Assembly: GCF_000519185.1 (NCBI RefSeq)
Contig: NZ_JAFA01000047.1
Coordinates: 1 to 64,000, forward strand
Source of the DNA: Paraburkholderia nodosa DSM 21604
Lineage (GTDB): Bacteria; Pseudomonadota; Gammaproteobacteria; Burkholderiales; Burkholderiaceae
Length of the DNA stretch: 64,000 bases
Direction of reading: 5' to 3'
Part shown: positions 26,235 to 35,177 of the stretch, in pieces
Numbering within the stretch: the stretch's first letter is position 1
How the letters are laid out: every line of letters starts with the position of its first letter
Notes under the pieces: generated by a model
What the model saw: the letters and a program-made list of their open reading frames with translations, nothing else
Told to the model about the DNA's origin: nothing
The model's database searches: none
Made by a program: the position numbers and the translations under genes

Positions 26235-28574
26235 ATGAGCGAGACACCTTCCCCGTCGGCGGGCCGCTGCCCGTTCCCCCACGCAGCGAGTCACGCCGCA
26301 AACGCTGCGCCGCGCTGTCCGGTCAGCGCCAATGCCGCGGCATTCGACCCGTTCAGCGACGGCTACCAGCAGGACCCGCCCGAATACGTGCGCTGGGCGC
26401 GCGAGCAGGAGCCCGTGTTCTATAGCCCGCAGCTTGGTTACTGGGTGGTCACGCGCTACGACGATATCAAGGCGATCTTTCGCGACAACCTCACGTTCTC
26501 ACCCTCCATCGCGCTCGAAAAGATCACGCCCACCGGTCCCGAGGCGAACGCGGTGCTGGAGTCGTACGGCTACGCCATGAACCGCACGCTGGTGAACGAG
26601 GACGAGCCGGCCCACATGCCGCGCCGCCGCGCGCTGATGGAGCCGTTCACGCCCGAACATCTGAAGCACCACGAACCAATGGTGCGGCGTCTCACGCGCG
26701 AGTACGTGGACCGCTTCATCGACGCAGGGCGCGCCGACCTCGTGGACCAGATGCTCTGGGAAGTGCCGCTCACTGTGGCGCTGCATTTTCTGGGCGTGCC
26801 CGAAGAGGACATGGACCTGCTGCGCAAGTACTCGATTGCGCACACGGTCAATACATGGGGCCGGCCGCGCCCCGAAGAGCAGGTCGAAGTCGCACACGCG
26901 GTGGGCAACTTCTGGCAGTTCGCGGGCAAGGTGCTCGACAAGATGCGCCAGAACCCGGATGGCCCGGGCTGGATGCAATACGGCATTCGCAAGCAGGAGA
27001 CGCATCCCGAAGTCGTCACGGACTCCTATCTGCATTCGATGATGATGGCCGGCATCGTGGCCGCACACGAGACCACGGCCAACGCCACGGCGAACGCAAT
27101 GAAGCTGCTGCTGCAGCACCCGCACGCGTGGCGCGAGATCTGCGAGGACCCGAGCCTGATTCCGAACGCCGTGGAGGAGTGTCTGCGCCACAACGGCTCG
27201 GTGGCGGCCTGGCGGCGCCTCGCGACGAAGGACGTGCAGATTGGCGGCATCGACATTCCGGCGGGTTCGAAGCTGCTCATCGTGACTTCGTCGGCGAATC
27301 ACGACGAGCGTCATTTTGCCGATGCCGACCTGTTCGACATCCGCCGCGACAACGCGAGCGACCACGTCACGTTCGGCTATGGCTCGCACCAGTGCATGGG
27401 CAAGAACCTCGCACGCATGGAGATGCAGATCTTCCTCGAAGAGTTCACGCGCCGCTTGCCTCACATGCGTCTGGCCGAGCAGACGTTCACCTATGTACCG
27501 AACACGTCGTTCCGGGGTCCCGAGCATGTGTTGGTGGAATGGGACCCGGCGCAAAATCCGGAGCGCGTGAATCCGGCGCTGCTCGGCGCGCAGGTGGTGG
27601 TGCGCATCGGCGAGCCATCGGCGCACGCGCTTTCGCGGCCTGTGGTGGTCGAGCGTGTGGACGCCGTGGCCGAAGGCATCGTCCGTTTGCGTCTCGTCGC
27701 GCCGGACGGCGGCGCGCTGCCGCGCTGGGCGCCGGGCGCGCATATCGACGTGGAGTGCGGCGACACCGGCATCTCGCGCCAGTACTCGCTGTGCTCGGAC
27801 CCCGCCGACACGGGCGCGTTCGAGATCGCCGTGCTGCGCGAAACGCAAAGCCGCGGCGGTTCGGCATGGGTGCACGACGCGTTGCGCGCAGGCATGCGCC
27901 TGAAGATTCGCGGCCCGCGCAATCACTTCCGGCTCGACGAAGCAGGGCGGCGCGCGATCTTCATTGCGGGCGGCATCGGCATCACGCCGGTTAGCGCCAT
28001 GGCGCGCCGCGCGCGCGAGCTGGGCATCGATTACGAATTGCACTATAGCGGGCGCTCGCGCAAGACGATGGCGCTCGTCGACGAACTCGCGCAGCTGCAC
28101 GGCGAGCGCCTGCATCTGCACGTTTCGGAAGAAGGCACGCGCAACGATTTCGCCGCGCTGCACGTCGACGAACATACGCGCGTCTACGCATGCGGCCCCG
28201 CGCGCATGCTCGAAGCACTCGAAGCCTGCAGCGAGGCGTGGCCCGACGATGCGCTGCGCGTGGAGCATTTCGCCGCGACCGGCGGCAAGCTCGACCCCAC
28301 GCGGGAGCGGGCGTTCGAAGTCGAGTTGAAGGACTCGGGGCTCGTGCTCAACGTGGGCGCGGACCAGACCGTGCTAGACGCGCTGCGCCGCGCGAACATC
28401 GACGTGCAAAGCGATTGCGAAGAAGGCTTGTGCGGCTCGTGCGAGGTGCGCGTGCTGGCGGGCGAGATCGAGCACCGCGACGTGGTGCTCACACGCGCCG
28501 AGCGCGACACGCAAACCCGCATGATGACCTGCTGCTCGCGCGCGAAAAGCGGGCGATTGATCCTCGAACTCTAG
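26235..28574 (+). CDS. self-sufficient cytochrome P450, CYP116B (P450RhF) type
   Basis: This is a 779-residue natural fusion of a P450 with its own reductase. The haem domain spans about 1-450: I-helix AGIVAAHETTAN (272-283), ExxR at E315-R318, and FGYGSHQCMG with haem ligand C387. The phthalate-dioxygenase-reductase-like part has FMN-binding RQYSLCS, NAD(P)H-binding GGIGITPVSAM, and a C-terminal plant-type [2Fe-2S] domain with CEEGLCGSC and a final Cys in MMTCCSRA. The sequence closely follows the P450RhF pattern from end to end. Such enzymes hydroxylate or dealkylate varied aromatic and thiocarbamate compounds with NADPH. The start has AGGAGAGG upstream. Confidence 0.95.
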   Translation: MSETPSPSAGRCPFPHAASHAANAAPRCPVSANAAAFDPFSDGYQQDPPEYVRWAREQEPVFYSPQLGYWVVTRYDDIKAIFRDNLTFSPSIALEKITPTGPEANAVLESYGYAMNRTLVNEDEPAHMPRRRALMEPFTPEHLKHHEPMVRRLTREYVDRFIDAGRADLVDQMLWEVPLTVALHFLGVPEEDMDLLRKYSIAHTVNTWGRPRPEEQVEVAHAVGNFWQFAGKVLDKMRQNPDGPGWMQYGIRKQETHPEVVTDSYLHSMMMAGIVAAHETTANATANAMKLLLQHPHAWREICEDPSLIPNAVEECLRHNGSVAAWRRLATKDVQIGGIDIPAGSKLLIVTSSANHDERHFADADLFDIRRDNASDHVTFGYGSHQCMGKNLARMEMQIFLEEFTRRLPHMRLAEQTFTYVPNTSFRGPEHVLVEWDPAQNPERVNPALLGAQVVVRIGEPSAHALSRPVVVERVDAVAEGIVRLRLVAPDGGALPRWAPGAHIDVECGDTGISRQYSLCSDPADTGAFEIAVLRETQSRGGSAWVHDALRAGMRLKIRGPRNHFRLDEAGRRAIFIAGGIGITPVSAMARRARELGIDYELHYSGRSRKTMALVDELAQLHGERLHLHVSEEGTRNDFAALHVDEHTRVYACGPARMLEALEACSEAWPDDALRVEHFAATGGKLDPTRERAFEVELKDSGLVLNVGADQTVLDALRRANIDVQSDCEEGLCGSCEVRVLAGEIEHRDVVLTRAERDTQTRMMTCCSRAKSGRLILEL

Positions 28575-28621
28575 TCGCCGCAGAGCGATCGAGACGACAC
28601 AATAATGATTGGAGACATTGC

Positions 28622-29995
28622 ATGAACAAGGCGGTGGAGGTTACCGGCATCATCGACGAAAGCCGGTTCGGGCCGTATCAGCTACTCGTGGTCACGTTGT
28701 GCGCGCTGTGCCTCGTGATGGACGGCTTCGATGTGCAGGCGATGGGCTATGTCGCGCCGGTCGTGATCCGCGAGTGGGGTATTGCGAAGGAAACGCTCTC
28801 GCCGGTGTTTGGCGCGGGCCTGTTCGGCATGCTGGTGGGCTCGCTCACGTTCAGCACGCTCGCCGACAAGATCGGCCGCCGCCCGGTGCTGATCGGCGCG
28901 ACGCTGTTCTTTTCCGCGTGCATGGTGGCGACGGGCTTCGCGCATTCGATCGCGGAACTGGTGGCCTGGCGCTTCGTCGCGGGGCTGGGTCTTGGCTGCA
29001 TCATGCCGAACGCAATGGCGCTCGCGGGCGAGTACAGCCCGCGCCGCATGCGCGTCACGCTCATGATGATCGTCTCGTGCGGCTTTACGCTGGGCGGCGT
29101 GGTGGGCGGCCTGATCACCGCGGCGATGATTCCCGCGTTCGGATGGCGCGCCGTGTTCTTCGTGGGCGGCGCGATTCCGCTCGTGCTCGGCGTGCTGATG
29201 TGGCTCGCGTTGCCCGAGTCGATTCAGTTCCTCCTGTTTCGCGGTCGCGGCGAGCACACTCAGGCGCGCGTGCGCCGCAATCTGTCCCGCGTGGCGCCTG
29301 CGCTCGCGTTGCCAACCGGCGTGCAGTTCACGACCGTGGAAACGCGCTCGCGCGGCGTGCCGTTCGTCGAGCTGTTCAAAGAAGGGCGCGCGCGGGTGAC
29401 CGTGCTGCTGTGGGTCGTGAACTTCGCGAACCTGCTCGCCATGTATTTCCTCTCGAACTGGCTGCCGACCGTGATCCGCGATGCCGGCTATTCGACCCAG
29501 ACCGCCGTGTTCGCCGGCACGGCGTTGTGGGGCGGTGGCGTGATCGGCACGCTGCTGCTCGGGCGCATCATCGACCTCGCGGGCTTCACGCGCGTGCTCG
29601 CCACGACATTCCTGATCGCCATCGTCTCGACCGCCGCCATCGGCAATCCGGCCGTGATGGTCTCCGTGGCCGCGATGTTCGTGGCGATCTTCGTCACGGG
29701 CTTTACGATCATCGGCGGCCAGCCCGCGCTCAACGCGCTCGCCGCGACCTACTATCCGACCTCGCTGCGCTCGACCGGCATCGGCTGGAGCCTCGGCGTG
29801 GGGCGGATCGGCTCGGTCATCGGTCCGGTGCTGGGCGGCGCTCTCCTGCACCTGCAATGGTCGTCCTCGGCGCTCTTTCTCGCGGCGGCCGCGCCGGCCT
29901 GCGTGTCGCTCGCGGGCATCGTGGCGATTCATCGGGCGAATAGCGCCGCTAAGGGCACGATGGGAGGCGAGCGTGCGTCGGCGCAGATGGAGTGA
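28622..29995 (+). CDS. MFS transporter, aromatic acid:H+ symporter (AAHS)-like
   Basis: This 457-residue transporter has 12 predicted helices. The helix-1 region VMDGFDVQAMGYVAPVV carries the DGFD motif of AAHS transporters such as PcaK and BenK, and STLADKIGRRPVLI is the loop 2-3 MFS signature. It starts 47 bp after the P450 and is likely cotranscribed. It should import an aromatic or related organic acid, perhaps the pathway substrate; the actual cargo is not evident. Confidence 0.92.
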   Translation: MNKAVEVTGIIDESRFGPYQLLVVTLCALCLVMDGFDVQAMGYVAPVVIREWGIAKETLSPVFGAGLFGMLVGSLTFSTLADKIGRRPVLIGATLFFSACMVATGFAHSIAELVAWRFVAGLGLGCIMPNAMALAGEYSPRRMRVTLMMIVSCGFTLGGVVGGLITAAMIPAFGWRAVFFVGGAIPLVLGVLMWLALPESIQFLLFRGRGEHTQARVRRNLSRVAPALALPTGVQFTTVETRSRGVPFVELFKEGRARVTVLLWVVNFANLLAMYFLSNWLPTVIRDAGYSTQTAVFAGTALWGGGVIGTLLLGRIIDLAGFTRVLATTFLIAIVSTAAIGNPAVMVSVAAMFVAIFVTGFTIIGGQPALNALAATYYPTSLRSTGIGWSLGVGRIGSVIGPVLGGALLHLQWSSSALFLAAAAPACVSLAGIVAIHRANSAAKGTMGGERASAQME

Positions 29996-30264
29996 CTGGC
30001 GGCAGCGCCTGCGTAGGGCCGCGCCGGTGCCTCGCACGCGTCACCCGCGAGCGCTGAGTGCCTCGCGAGCACGCGCCCGGTCGAGACGCTAATCGCCTCG
30101 AAGCCCCGGCCATCGGGGTGATTTCCGACTTCTCGGCAGACGAATGCCGGCTTTCTCGAAAACGAATTGTTGGCAGGCCGCGCCTGAACCACACTCATAC
30201 CTGTCGCGATGCGGCGTGCCACGGCGCGCCGTACGCAGTCAAAGAGCAACGACGGGAGGTGACA

Positions 30265-31797
30265 GTGGTGAGGCGAGCGGCGCGCAAGATCAGCGATATC
30301 GCGCGGCACTGGGCGGAGGCGTCGCCCGAGGCCGTGGCGATACGCGAAGAAACAAAGGTGACGAGCTTCGGGCAGCTCTGGAGCGACGTAGGGCAGGCGC
30401 AGCGGTTTTTGCGCGAGCAGGGCGTGGACGTGGGCGACCGCGTGCTGATCGTGGCCGAAAACTGCTCGGCCGTGGTGACGCTGCTGTTCGCGCTTGCGGA
30501 AATCGGCGCGTGGCCGGCCGTGGTCAATGCGCGGCTCTCGGAGCGCGAGATCGAGACGATCCGCGCGCATTGCGGGCCGCGTCTCATGCTGTTTACGCAC
30601 GGCGCATCGCCTGACGCGCTGCGTCACGGCGTGCGCTATCGCGCGCGCGAAATCGCGCCCGCCGGGCTCGGCCCGCTGATGATGGCCGCGCCCGACCTCA
30701 ACGCCGCGCGCGAGGCCGAGGCGCTCGCGCACGAGGTCGCGGTGCTCATCTACACGTCGGGCACGACGGGCCAGCCCAAGGGCGTGATGGCCACGCATCG
30801 CGGCCTGCTGCATTTCGCGCATGTCTCGGCGACGTCGCGCGACATGACACAGGCGGACTGCGCGTACGCGGTCATGCCGATGTCGCATATCTTCGGCCTC
30901 GCCACGCTGCTGCTCGCCACTTTCGAAGCGGGCGCGAGCCTGCATCTCGCGGCGCGCTTTTCGGCGGAAGAGGTCGTGAAAGCGCTCGGCGCCTCCGAAA
31001 TCTCCATCCTGCAGGGCGTGCCGACGCTCTTCACGCGCATCGTCGCCTACGTGCGCGAGCACGGCGGCGCGGTGCACGCGCCGCGTCTGCGCTACCTCTA
31101 TACGGGCGGCGGTCCGCTCGATCCCACGCTCAAGCAGCAGGTCGAAGCACTCTTCGGCATGCCGCTGCATCACGGCTACGGCATGACCGAGTACGCGGGC
31201 TCGCTCTTCATCACGCGCATGGACCGTCCGCGCAAGGACGTGTCCTCGGGCGAGATCGTCGAGGGCGCCGAGTTGCGCGTGGTCGGGCCCGACGGCCACG
31301 ACGTGCCGCGCGGCGAAGCGGGCGAGTTGTGGGTGCGCGGTCCCGGCGTCATGCACGGTTACTATCGCGAGCCGGGCCTGACTTCGGAAGTGCTCGATGC
31401 AGAAGGCTGGCTCAAGACCGGCGACCTCGGCCGGCTGGACGCGGACGGCGCGCTCTTCATCGTCGGCCGCTCGAAGGATCTCATCATCCGTTCAGGCTTC
31501 AACGTCTATCCGATCGAAGTCGAGTCGGTCATCAACACCTACGCGGCGGTGCGCCAGAGCGCCGTGGTGGGGCGGCGCGACGCCGAAGGCAACGAGGAAG
31601 TCGTGGCCTTCGTGGAAGCGAAGGAGGGCGCGACGATCGACGCAGACGACCTTGCCCACTACCTGAGCGAGCGGCTCTCGGCCTACAAGCGCCCCTCGGA
31701 GATCGTGACCATCGACATGATCCCGACCACGGCGAGCGGCAAGCTGCAAAAGCAGCCGCTGCGCGAAATGGCCAAACGTGCCGTGCGCGCTCGCTGA
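30265..31797 (+). CDS. acyl-CoA synthetase (AMP-forming)
   Basis: This is a 510-residue enzyme of the ANL superfamily that would activate a carboxylic acid to its CoA thioester. The P-loop YTSGTTGQPKG, the GYGMTE motif, the hinge GWLKTGDLG and the catalytic Lys in ASGKLQKQPL are all intact. The start is GTG at 30265 (or 30268), because GGGAGG at 30254-30259 fits; an in-frame extension to 30058 reads as non-family sequence. The 269-bp gap after the transporter could hold a second promoter. It likely makes the first CoA ester of the pathway. Confidence 0.9.
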   Translation: MVRRAARKISDIARHWAEASPEAVAIREETKVTSFGQLWSDVGQAQRFLREQGVDVGDRVLIVAENCSAVVTLLFALAEIGAWPAVVNARLSEREIETIRAHCGPRLMLFTHGASPDALRHGVRYRAREIAPAGLGPLMMAAPDLNAAREAEALAHEVAVLIYTSGTTGQPKGVMATHRGLLHFAHVSATSRDMTQADCAYAVMPMSHIFGLATLLLATFEAGASLHLAARFSAEEVVKALGASEISILQGVPTLFTRIVAYVREHGGAVHAPRLRYLYTGGGPLDPTLKQQVEALFGMPLHHGYGMTEYAGSLFITRMDRPRKDVSSGEIVEGAELRVVGPDGHDVPRGEAGELWVRGPGVMHGYYREPGLTSEVLDAEGWLKTGDLGRLDADGALFIVGRSKDLIIRSGFNVYPIEVESVINTYAAVRQSAVVGRRDAEGNEEVVAFVEAKEGATIDADDLAHYLSERLSAYKRPSEIVTIDMIPTTASGKLQKQPLREMAKRAVRAR

Positions 31798-31866
31798 GCA
31801 TTCCCGATTTTCCTTTCCTCACGGGCGGCGTCGTGCCGCCCGATCAACGATTGCAGGGCATACACC

Positions 31867-33024
31867 ATGATTCGCGACCAGGAAACGATGAACGTTCTGC
31901 TCGACAACGTCGCGCGCTTCGTGCGCGAGCGTCTCGTGCCGAACGAAGAACGCGTGGCCGAAACCGATGAAATTCCGGCCGATATCGTCGACGACATGAA
32001 GGCCATGGGTCTCTTCGGCCTGACCATCCCGGAGCAGTACGGCGGCCTCGATCTCACGATGGAAGAAGAGGTGCTCGTGATGCTCGAACTCGGCAAGACC
32101 TCGCCCGCGTTTCGCTCGATCATCGGCACGACGGTGGGCATCGGCTCGCAGGGCATCGTGATCGACGGCACCTATGAGCAAAAGGCGACGTGGCTGCCGA
32201 AGCTTGCGAGCGGCGAGATCATCGCGAGCTTTGCGCTTACGGAACCGGGCGCGGGATCGGACGCCGCCTCGATCAAGACGCGCGCCGAGCGGCGCGGCGA
32301 CCACTATGTGGTGAACGGCACCAAGCGCTTCATCACGAATGCGCCGCAAGCCGGCATGTTCACGCTGATGGCGCGCACGAATCCGGACGAGCCGCGCGCG
32401 GGCGGCATCACCTCGTTCATCGTCGACGCGAAGACGCCCGGCATCAGCTTCGGCAAGCGCGACAAGAAGATGGGACAGCGCGGCGCGCATACCTGCGACG
32501 TCATCTTCGAGGACGTGAAGGTGCCCGCGGAGAACATCATCGGCGGTAAGGAAGGCGTGGGGTTCAAGACCGCGATGAAGGTGCTCGACAAGGGGCGCAT
32601 CCATATCGCGGCGATCTGCGTCGGCGTGGCGCAGCGCATGCTCGACGACGCGCTGCGCTATGCGATGGAGCGTGAGCAGTTCGGCGAGAAGATCGCCGAG
32701 TTCCAGCTCGTGCAAGCCATGCTCGCCGATAGCCAGACCGAACTCTACGCGGCGCGCTGCATGGTGCTCGACGCCGCGCGCCGCCGCGATGCCGGCCAGA
32801 ACGTGAGCACCGAGGCTGCGTGTGCGAAGCTCTTCGCATCCGAAATGTGCGGGCGGGTGGCAGACCGCGCGGTGCAAATTTTCGGCGGTGCGGGTTATAT
32901 GTCCGACTACGGCATCGAGCGCTTCTACCGCGATGTGCGCATCTTCCGCATCTACGAAGGCACGAGCCAGATCCAGCAGATCGTCATCGCGCGCAACATG
33001 ATTCGCGCGGCTGGCGGGCGCTAG
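31867..33024 (+). CDS. acyl-CoA dehydrogenase
   Basis: This 385-residue FAD enzyme introduces a 2,3-double bond in an acyl-CoA, passing electrons to ETF. FALTEPGAGSDAAS is the FAD/substrate motif and the catalytic base is the Glu of RIYEGTSQIQQ (about E364), the short/medium-chain position. It lies 69 bp after the ligase and ends before a convergent LysR gene. Confidence 0.95.
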   Translation: MIRDQETMNVLLDNVARFVRERLVPNEERVAETDEIPADIVDDMKAMGLFGLTIPEQYGGLDLTMEEEVLVMLELGKTSPAFRSIIGTTVGIGSQGIVIDGTYEQKATWLPKLASGEIIASFALTEPGAGSDAASIKTRAERRGDHYVVNGTKRFITNAPQAGMFTLMARTNPDEPRAGGITSFIVDAKTPGISFGKRDKKMGQRGAHTCDVIFEDVKVPAENIIGGKEGVGFKTAMKVLDKGRIHIAAICVGVAQRMLDDALRYAMEREQFGEKIAEFQLVQAMLADSQTELYAARCMVLDAARRRDAGQNVSTEAACAKLFASEMCGRVADRAVQIFGGAGYMSDYGIERFYRDVRIFRIYEGTSQIQQIVIARNMIRAAGGR

Positions 33025-33033
33025 GCGAGAGGG

Positions 33034-33056
33034 GCGGCGCGCAGTACGCGCGCCGC
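33034..33056. terminator. stem-loop between convergent acyl-CoA dehydrogenase and LysR genes
   Basis: gcggcgcgc (33034-33042) pairs with gcgcgccgc (33048-33056) around a 5-nt loop in the 41-bp convergent gap. There is no T-run, so it may only be a weak bidirectional terminator. Confidence 0.4.
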
Positions 33057-33065
33057 GTCATGGGT

Positions 33066-33968
33066 TTATTCGAGGCGGCCGCTGCCGTCGGCCACCAGCA
33101 GATCGACGAGCTTGCGCGCGAACAGCGGCAGCGCATCGCGGTCGGCCATGCAGATCTGCAGTTTGCGCACGGCCCACTCGTCGGTGAGCGGCACGATCTT
33201 GAGCGACATGGTTTGCGCGTGGCGGCGCGCCGTGCCCTCGGGCAGCACGCCAATACCGATGTTCGCCTCGATCATGCGGCACGCGGCTTCGAAATTGCCG
33301 ATCTGGATGCGCCAGCGTATCGTGCGCTGCAAATCCGACGAGGCGCGCTTGAGAAACGAGAAAATCGCGCTTTCGTCGGGCGGCCCGATGAAGTCGTAGT
33401 CGAGCGTATCGGCAAACGCCATCTCGCTCGCCTGCGAAAGCGGGTGGCTCAGTGCGGTGACGAGCACGAGCCGGTCGCGCCGGTAGGGCAGCACCTGCAG
33501 TCCCTCGGTGCGCACATTGCCGGCCACGATGCCGATGTCGATCGTGCCGTCCTGCACGGCGCGCACGATATCGGGCGAAAGGCGCTCGTGTATGTCCACG
33601 TACACGTCGGGATGATTGATGAGGTAGGTGCGCAGCACGGCAGGCAGAAACTCGCTCATCGCCGTGGTGTTCGCAAACACGCGCACATGGCCCTTCACAC
33701 CCTGCGAGTATTCCTGCAGGTCTCCCGTGAGTTGCTCGAGCTGCTTGAGCACGCGGCGCGCGTGCGCGAGCAGCGTTTCGCCGGGGCCCGTTAGCGTGAC
33801 CCCCTGGCTCGTGCGGCTCAGGAGCTTCACGCCCACCTGTTCTTCGAGATTCTTGATACGCGTGCTCGCCGCGGGTAGCGACAGGTGCGCGCGTTCCGCG
33901 CCGCGCGTGAGGCTGCTCGCCTCGGCTACGTGGGTGAAGAGCTTCAGGTCGACGAGATCGAAATGCAT
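33066..33968 (-). CDS. LysR family transcriptional regulator
   Basis: This 300-residue regulator has the N-terminal winged helix (FTHVAEASSLTRGAERAHLS, then AASTRIKNLEE) and a LysR substrate-binding domain. The start at 33968 gives MHFDLVDLKLF, the normal length; an upstream in-frame ATG at 34082 would add 38 residues. It is divergent from the SDR-CoA-transferase run, with a 288-bp gap, and so probably controls the second half of the catabolic island. Confidence 0.92.
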   Translation of the reverse strand: MHFDLVDLKLFTHVAEASSLTRGAERAHLSLPAASTRIKNLEEQVGVKLLSRTSQGVTLTGPGETLLAHARRVLKQLEQLTGDLQEYSQGVKGHVRVFANTTAMSEFLPAVLRTYLINHPDVYVDIHERLSPDIVRAVQDGTIDIGIVAGNVRTEGLQVLPYRRDRLVLVTALSHPLSQASEMAFADTLDYDFIGPPDESAIFSFLKRASSDLQRTIRWRIQIGNFEAACRMIEANIGIGVLPEGTARRHAQTMSLKIVPLTDEWAVRKLQICMADRDALPLFARKLVDLLVADGSGRLE

Positions 33969-34256
33969 GGGTTGACTTGCCGTGACTCCAATGTCCGTCA
34001 GCTCGTTCGTTCGAGGGATGCAAAAAACATGCGGGACGAGCAGACTCCAGCCATTATTGCGCCGCAGCGCAATGCGCGCCATTAGCGATAGTACGGGTTA
34101 ATCCTGGCCGAAACAGGCGTTCGGCATATCCAAATTGTGCAGCCCTAGCCGATGCGTCAAGCTGCAACACGAACGGCACAGCTTGCCGCATAACAAATCC
34201 AATCGAATCAAATCGGATCAATGCCCGGCGCAACGCGGGCTGGAGGAGCGAAAACG
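33969..34256. promoter_or_regulatory. divergent LysR / SDR promoter region
   Basis: This 288-bp gap has no supported gene. It is AT-richer near 34190-34220, where aatccaatcgaatcaaatcgg shows a short AATCNA-like direct repeat. LysR boxes (T-N11-A) are too common to assign one. A strong GGAGGAG lies before the SDR start. Confidence 0.45.
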
Positions 34257-35177
34257 ATGACGACGCAACGAATGCTGGACGGTAAGGTCGTGGTGGTGAC
34301 GGGATCGGGCGGCGGAATTGGCCGCGATATCGCGCTCATGATGGCGCGCCACGGCGCGAAAGTCGTGGTGAACGACGTGGGCGCCTCGCTCACCGGCGAG
34401 GGCCATAACGACGGCCCCGCGCAGGCCGTGGTGAACGAGATCAAGGCGTTCGACGGTCAGGCCACCGCGAACACCGACAGCGTGGCCGACGCCGCCGGCG
34501 CCGCCCGCATCGTGCAGAACGCGCTGGACGTGTTCGGCCGTATCGATTGCGTGGTGAACAACGCGGGCATCCTGCGCGACCGCTTCTTCCACAAAATGAG
34601 CGAAGAAGAGTGGGACGCCGTGCTGAAGGTTCACCTCTACGGCTCTTACTACGTCTCGCGCGCCGCCGCCGACCACTTCAAGGAGCAGCGCAGCGGGGCG
34701 TTCGTGCATATGACGTCCACGTCCGGGCTGATCGGCAATCTTGCGCAGGCCAACTACAGCGCGGCGAAGCTCGGCATTGCGGGCCTGTCGAAATCCATCG
34801 CGCTCGATCTGGAAAAGTTCGGTGTCCGTTCGAACTGCATCGCACCGTTCGCCTGGAGCCGCATGATCAACTCGATCAAGATCGATTCGCCGGAACAGGA
34901 AGCGCGCGTCGCCAAGATCAAGCAGATGACGCCCGCGAAGATCGCGCCGCTCGCCGTCTACCTCGCCAGTGAGCAGGCCGCCGACGTGACGGGCCAGATT
35001 TTCGCGGTCCGCAACAACGAAATCTTCCTCATGAGCCAGCCGCGCCCCGTGCGTTCGGTGCATCGCGGCGAGGGCTGGACACCGGAGACGATTGCCGAGC
35101 ATGCCATGCCGGCGCTGCGCAAGTCGTTCCATACGCTCGATGTTTCCGCCGATGTCTTCAGCTGGGACCCCGTCTGA
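34257..35177 (+). CDS. SDR family dehydrogenase, multifunctional-enzyme-2 (3-hydroxyacyl-CoA) type
   Basis: This 306-residue NAD(P)-dependent dehydrogenase has TGSGGGIG as cofactor motif, NNAG, and the catalytic YSAAK. The insert VVNDVGASLTGEGHNDGPAQ is typical of the SDR part of the peroxisomal multifunctional enzyme 2 and its bacterial relatives, which oxidise 3-hydroxyacyl-CoA esters. The C-terminal extension of about 50 residues (ends VFSWDPV) is longer than in a minimal SDR. Its stop overlaps the next start (TGATG). It fits the third step of a beta-oxidation-like cycle. Confidence 0.9.
   Translation: MTTQRMLDGKVVVVTGSGGGIGRDIALMMARHGAKVVVNDVGASLTGEGHNDGPAQAVVNEIKAFDGQATANTDSVADAAGAARIVQNALDVFGRIDCVVNNAGILRDRFFHKMSEEEWDAVLKVHLYGSYYVSRAAADHFKEQRSGAFVHMTSTSGLIGNLAQANYSAAKLGIAGLSKSIALDLEKFGVRSNCIAPFAWSRMINSIKIDSPEQEARVAKIKQMTPAKIAPLAVYLASEQAADVTGQIFAVRNNEIFLMSQPRPVRSVHRGEGWTPETIAEHAMPALRKSFHTLDVSADVFSWDPV

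Noticed and set aside
26499..28268. 589-codon ORF on the minus strand across the P450 gene
   Set aside because: The plus strand encodes a complete CYP116B protein; the minus frame has the usual His/Arg/Val-rich shadow composition.
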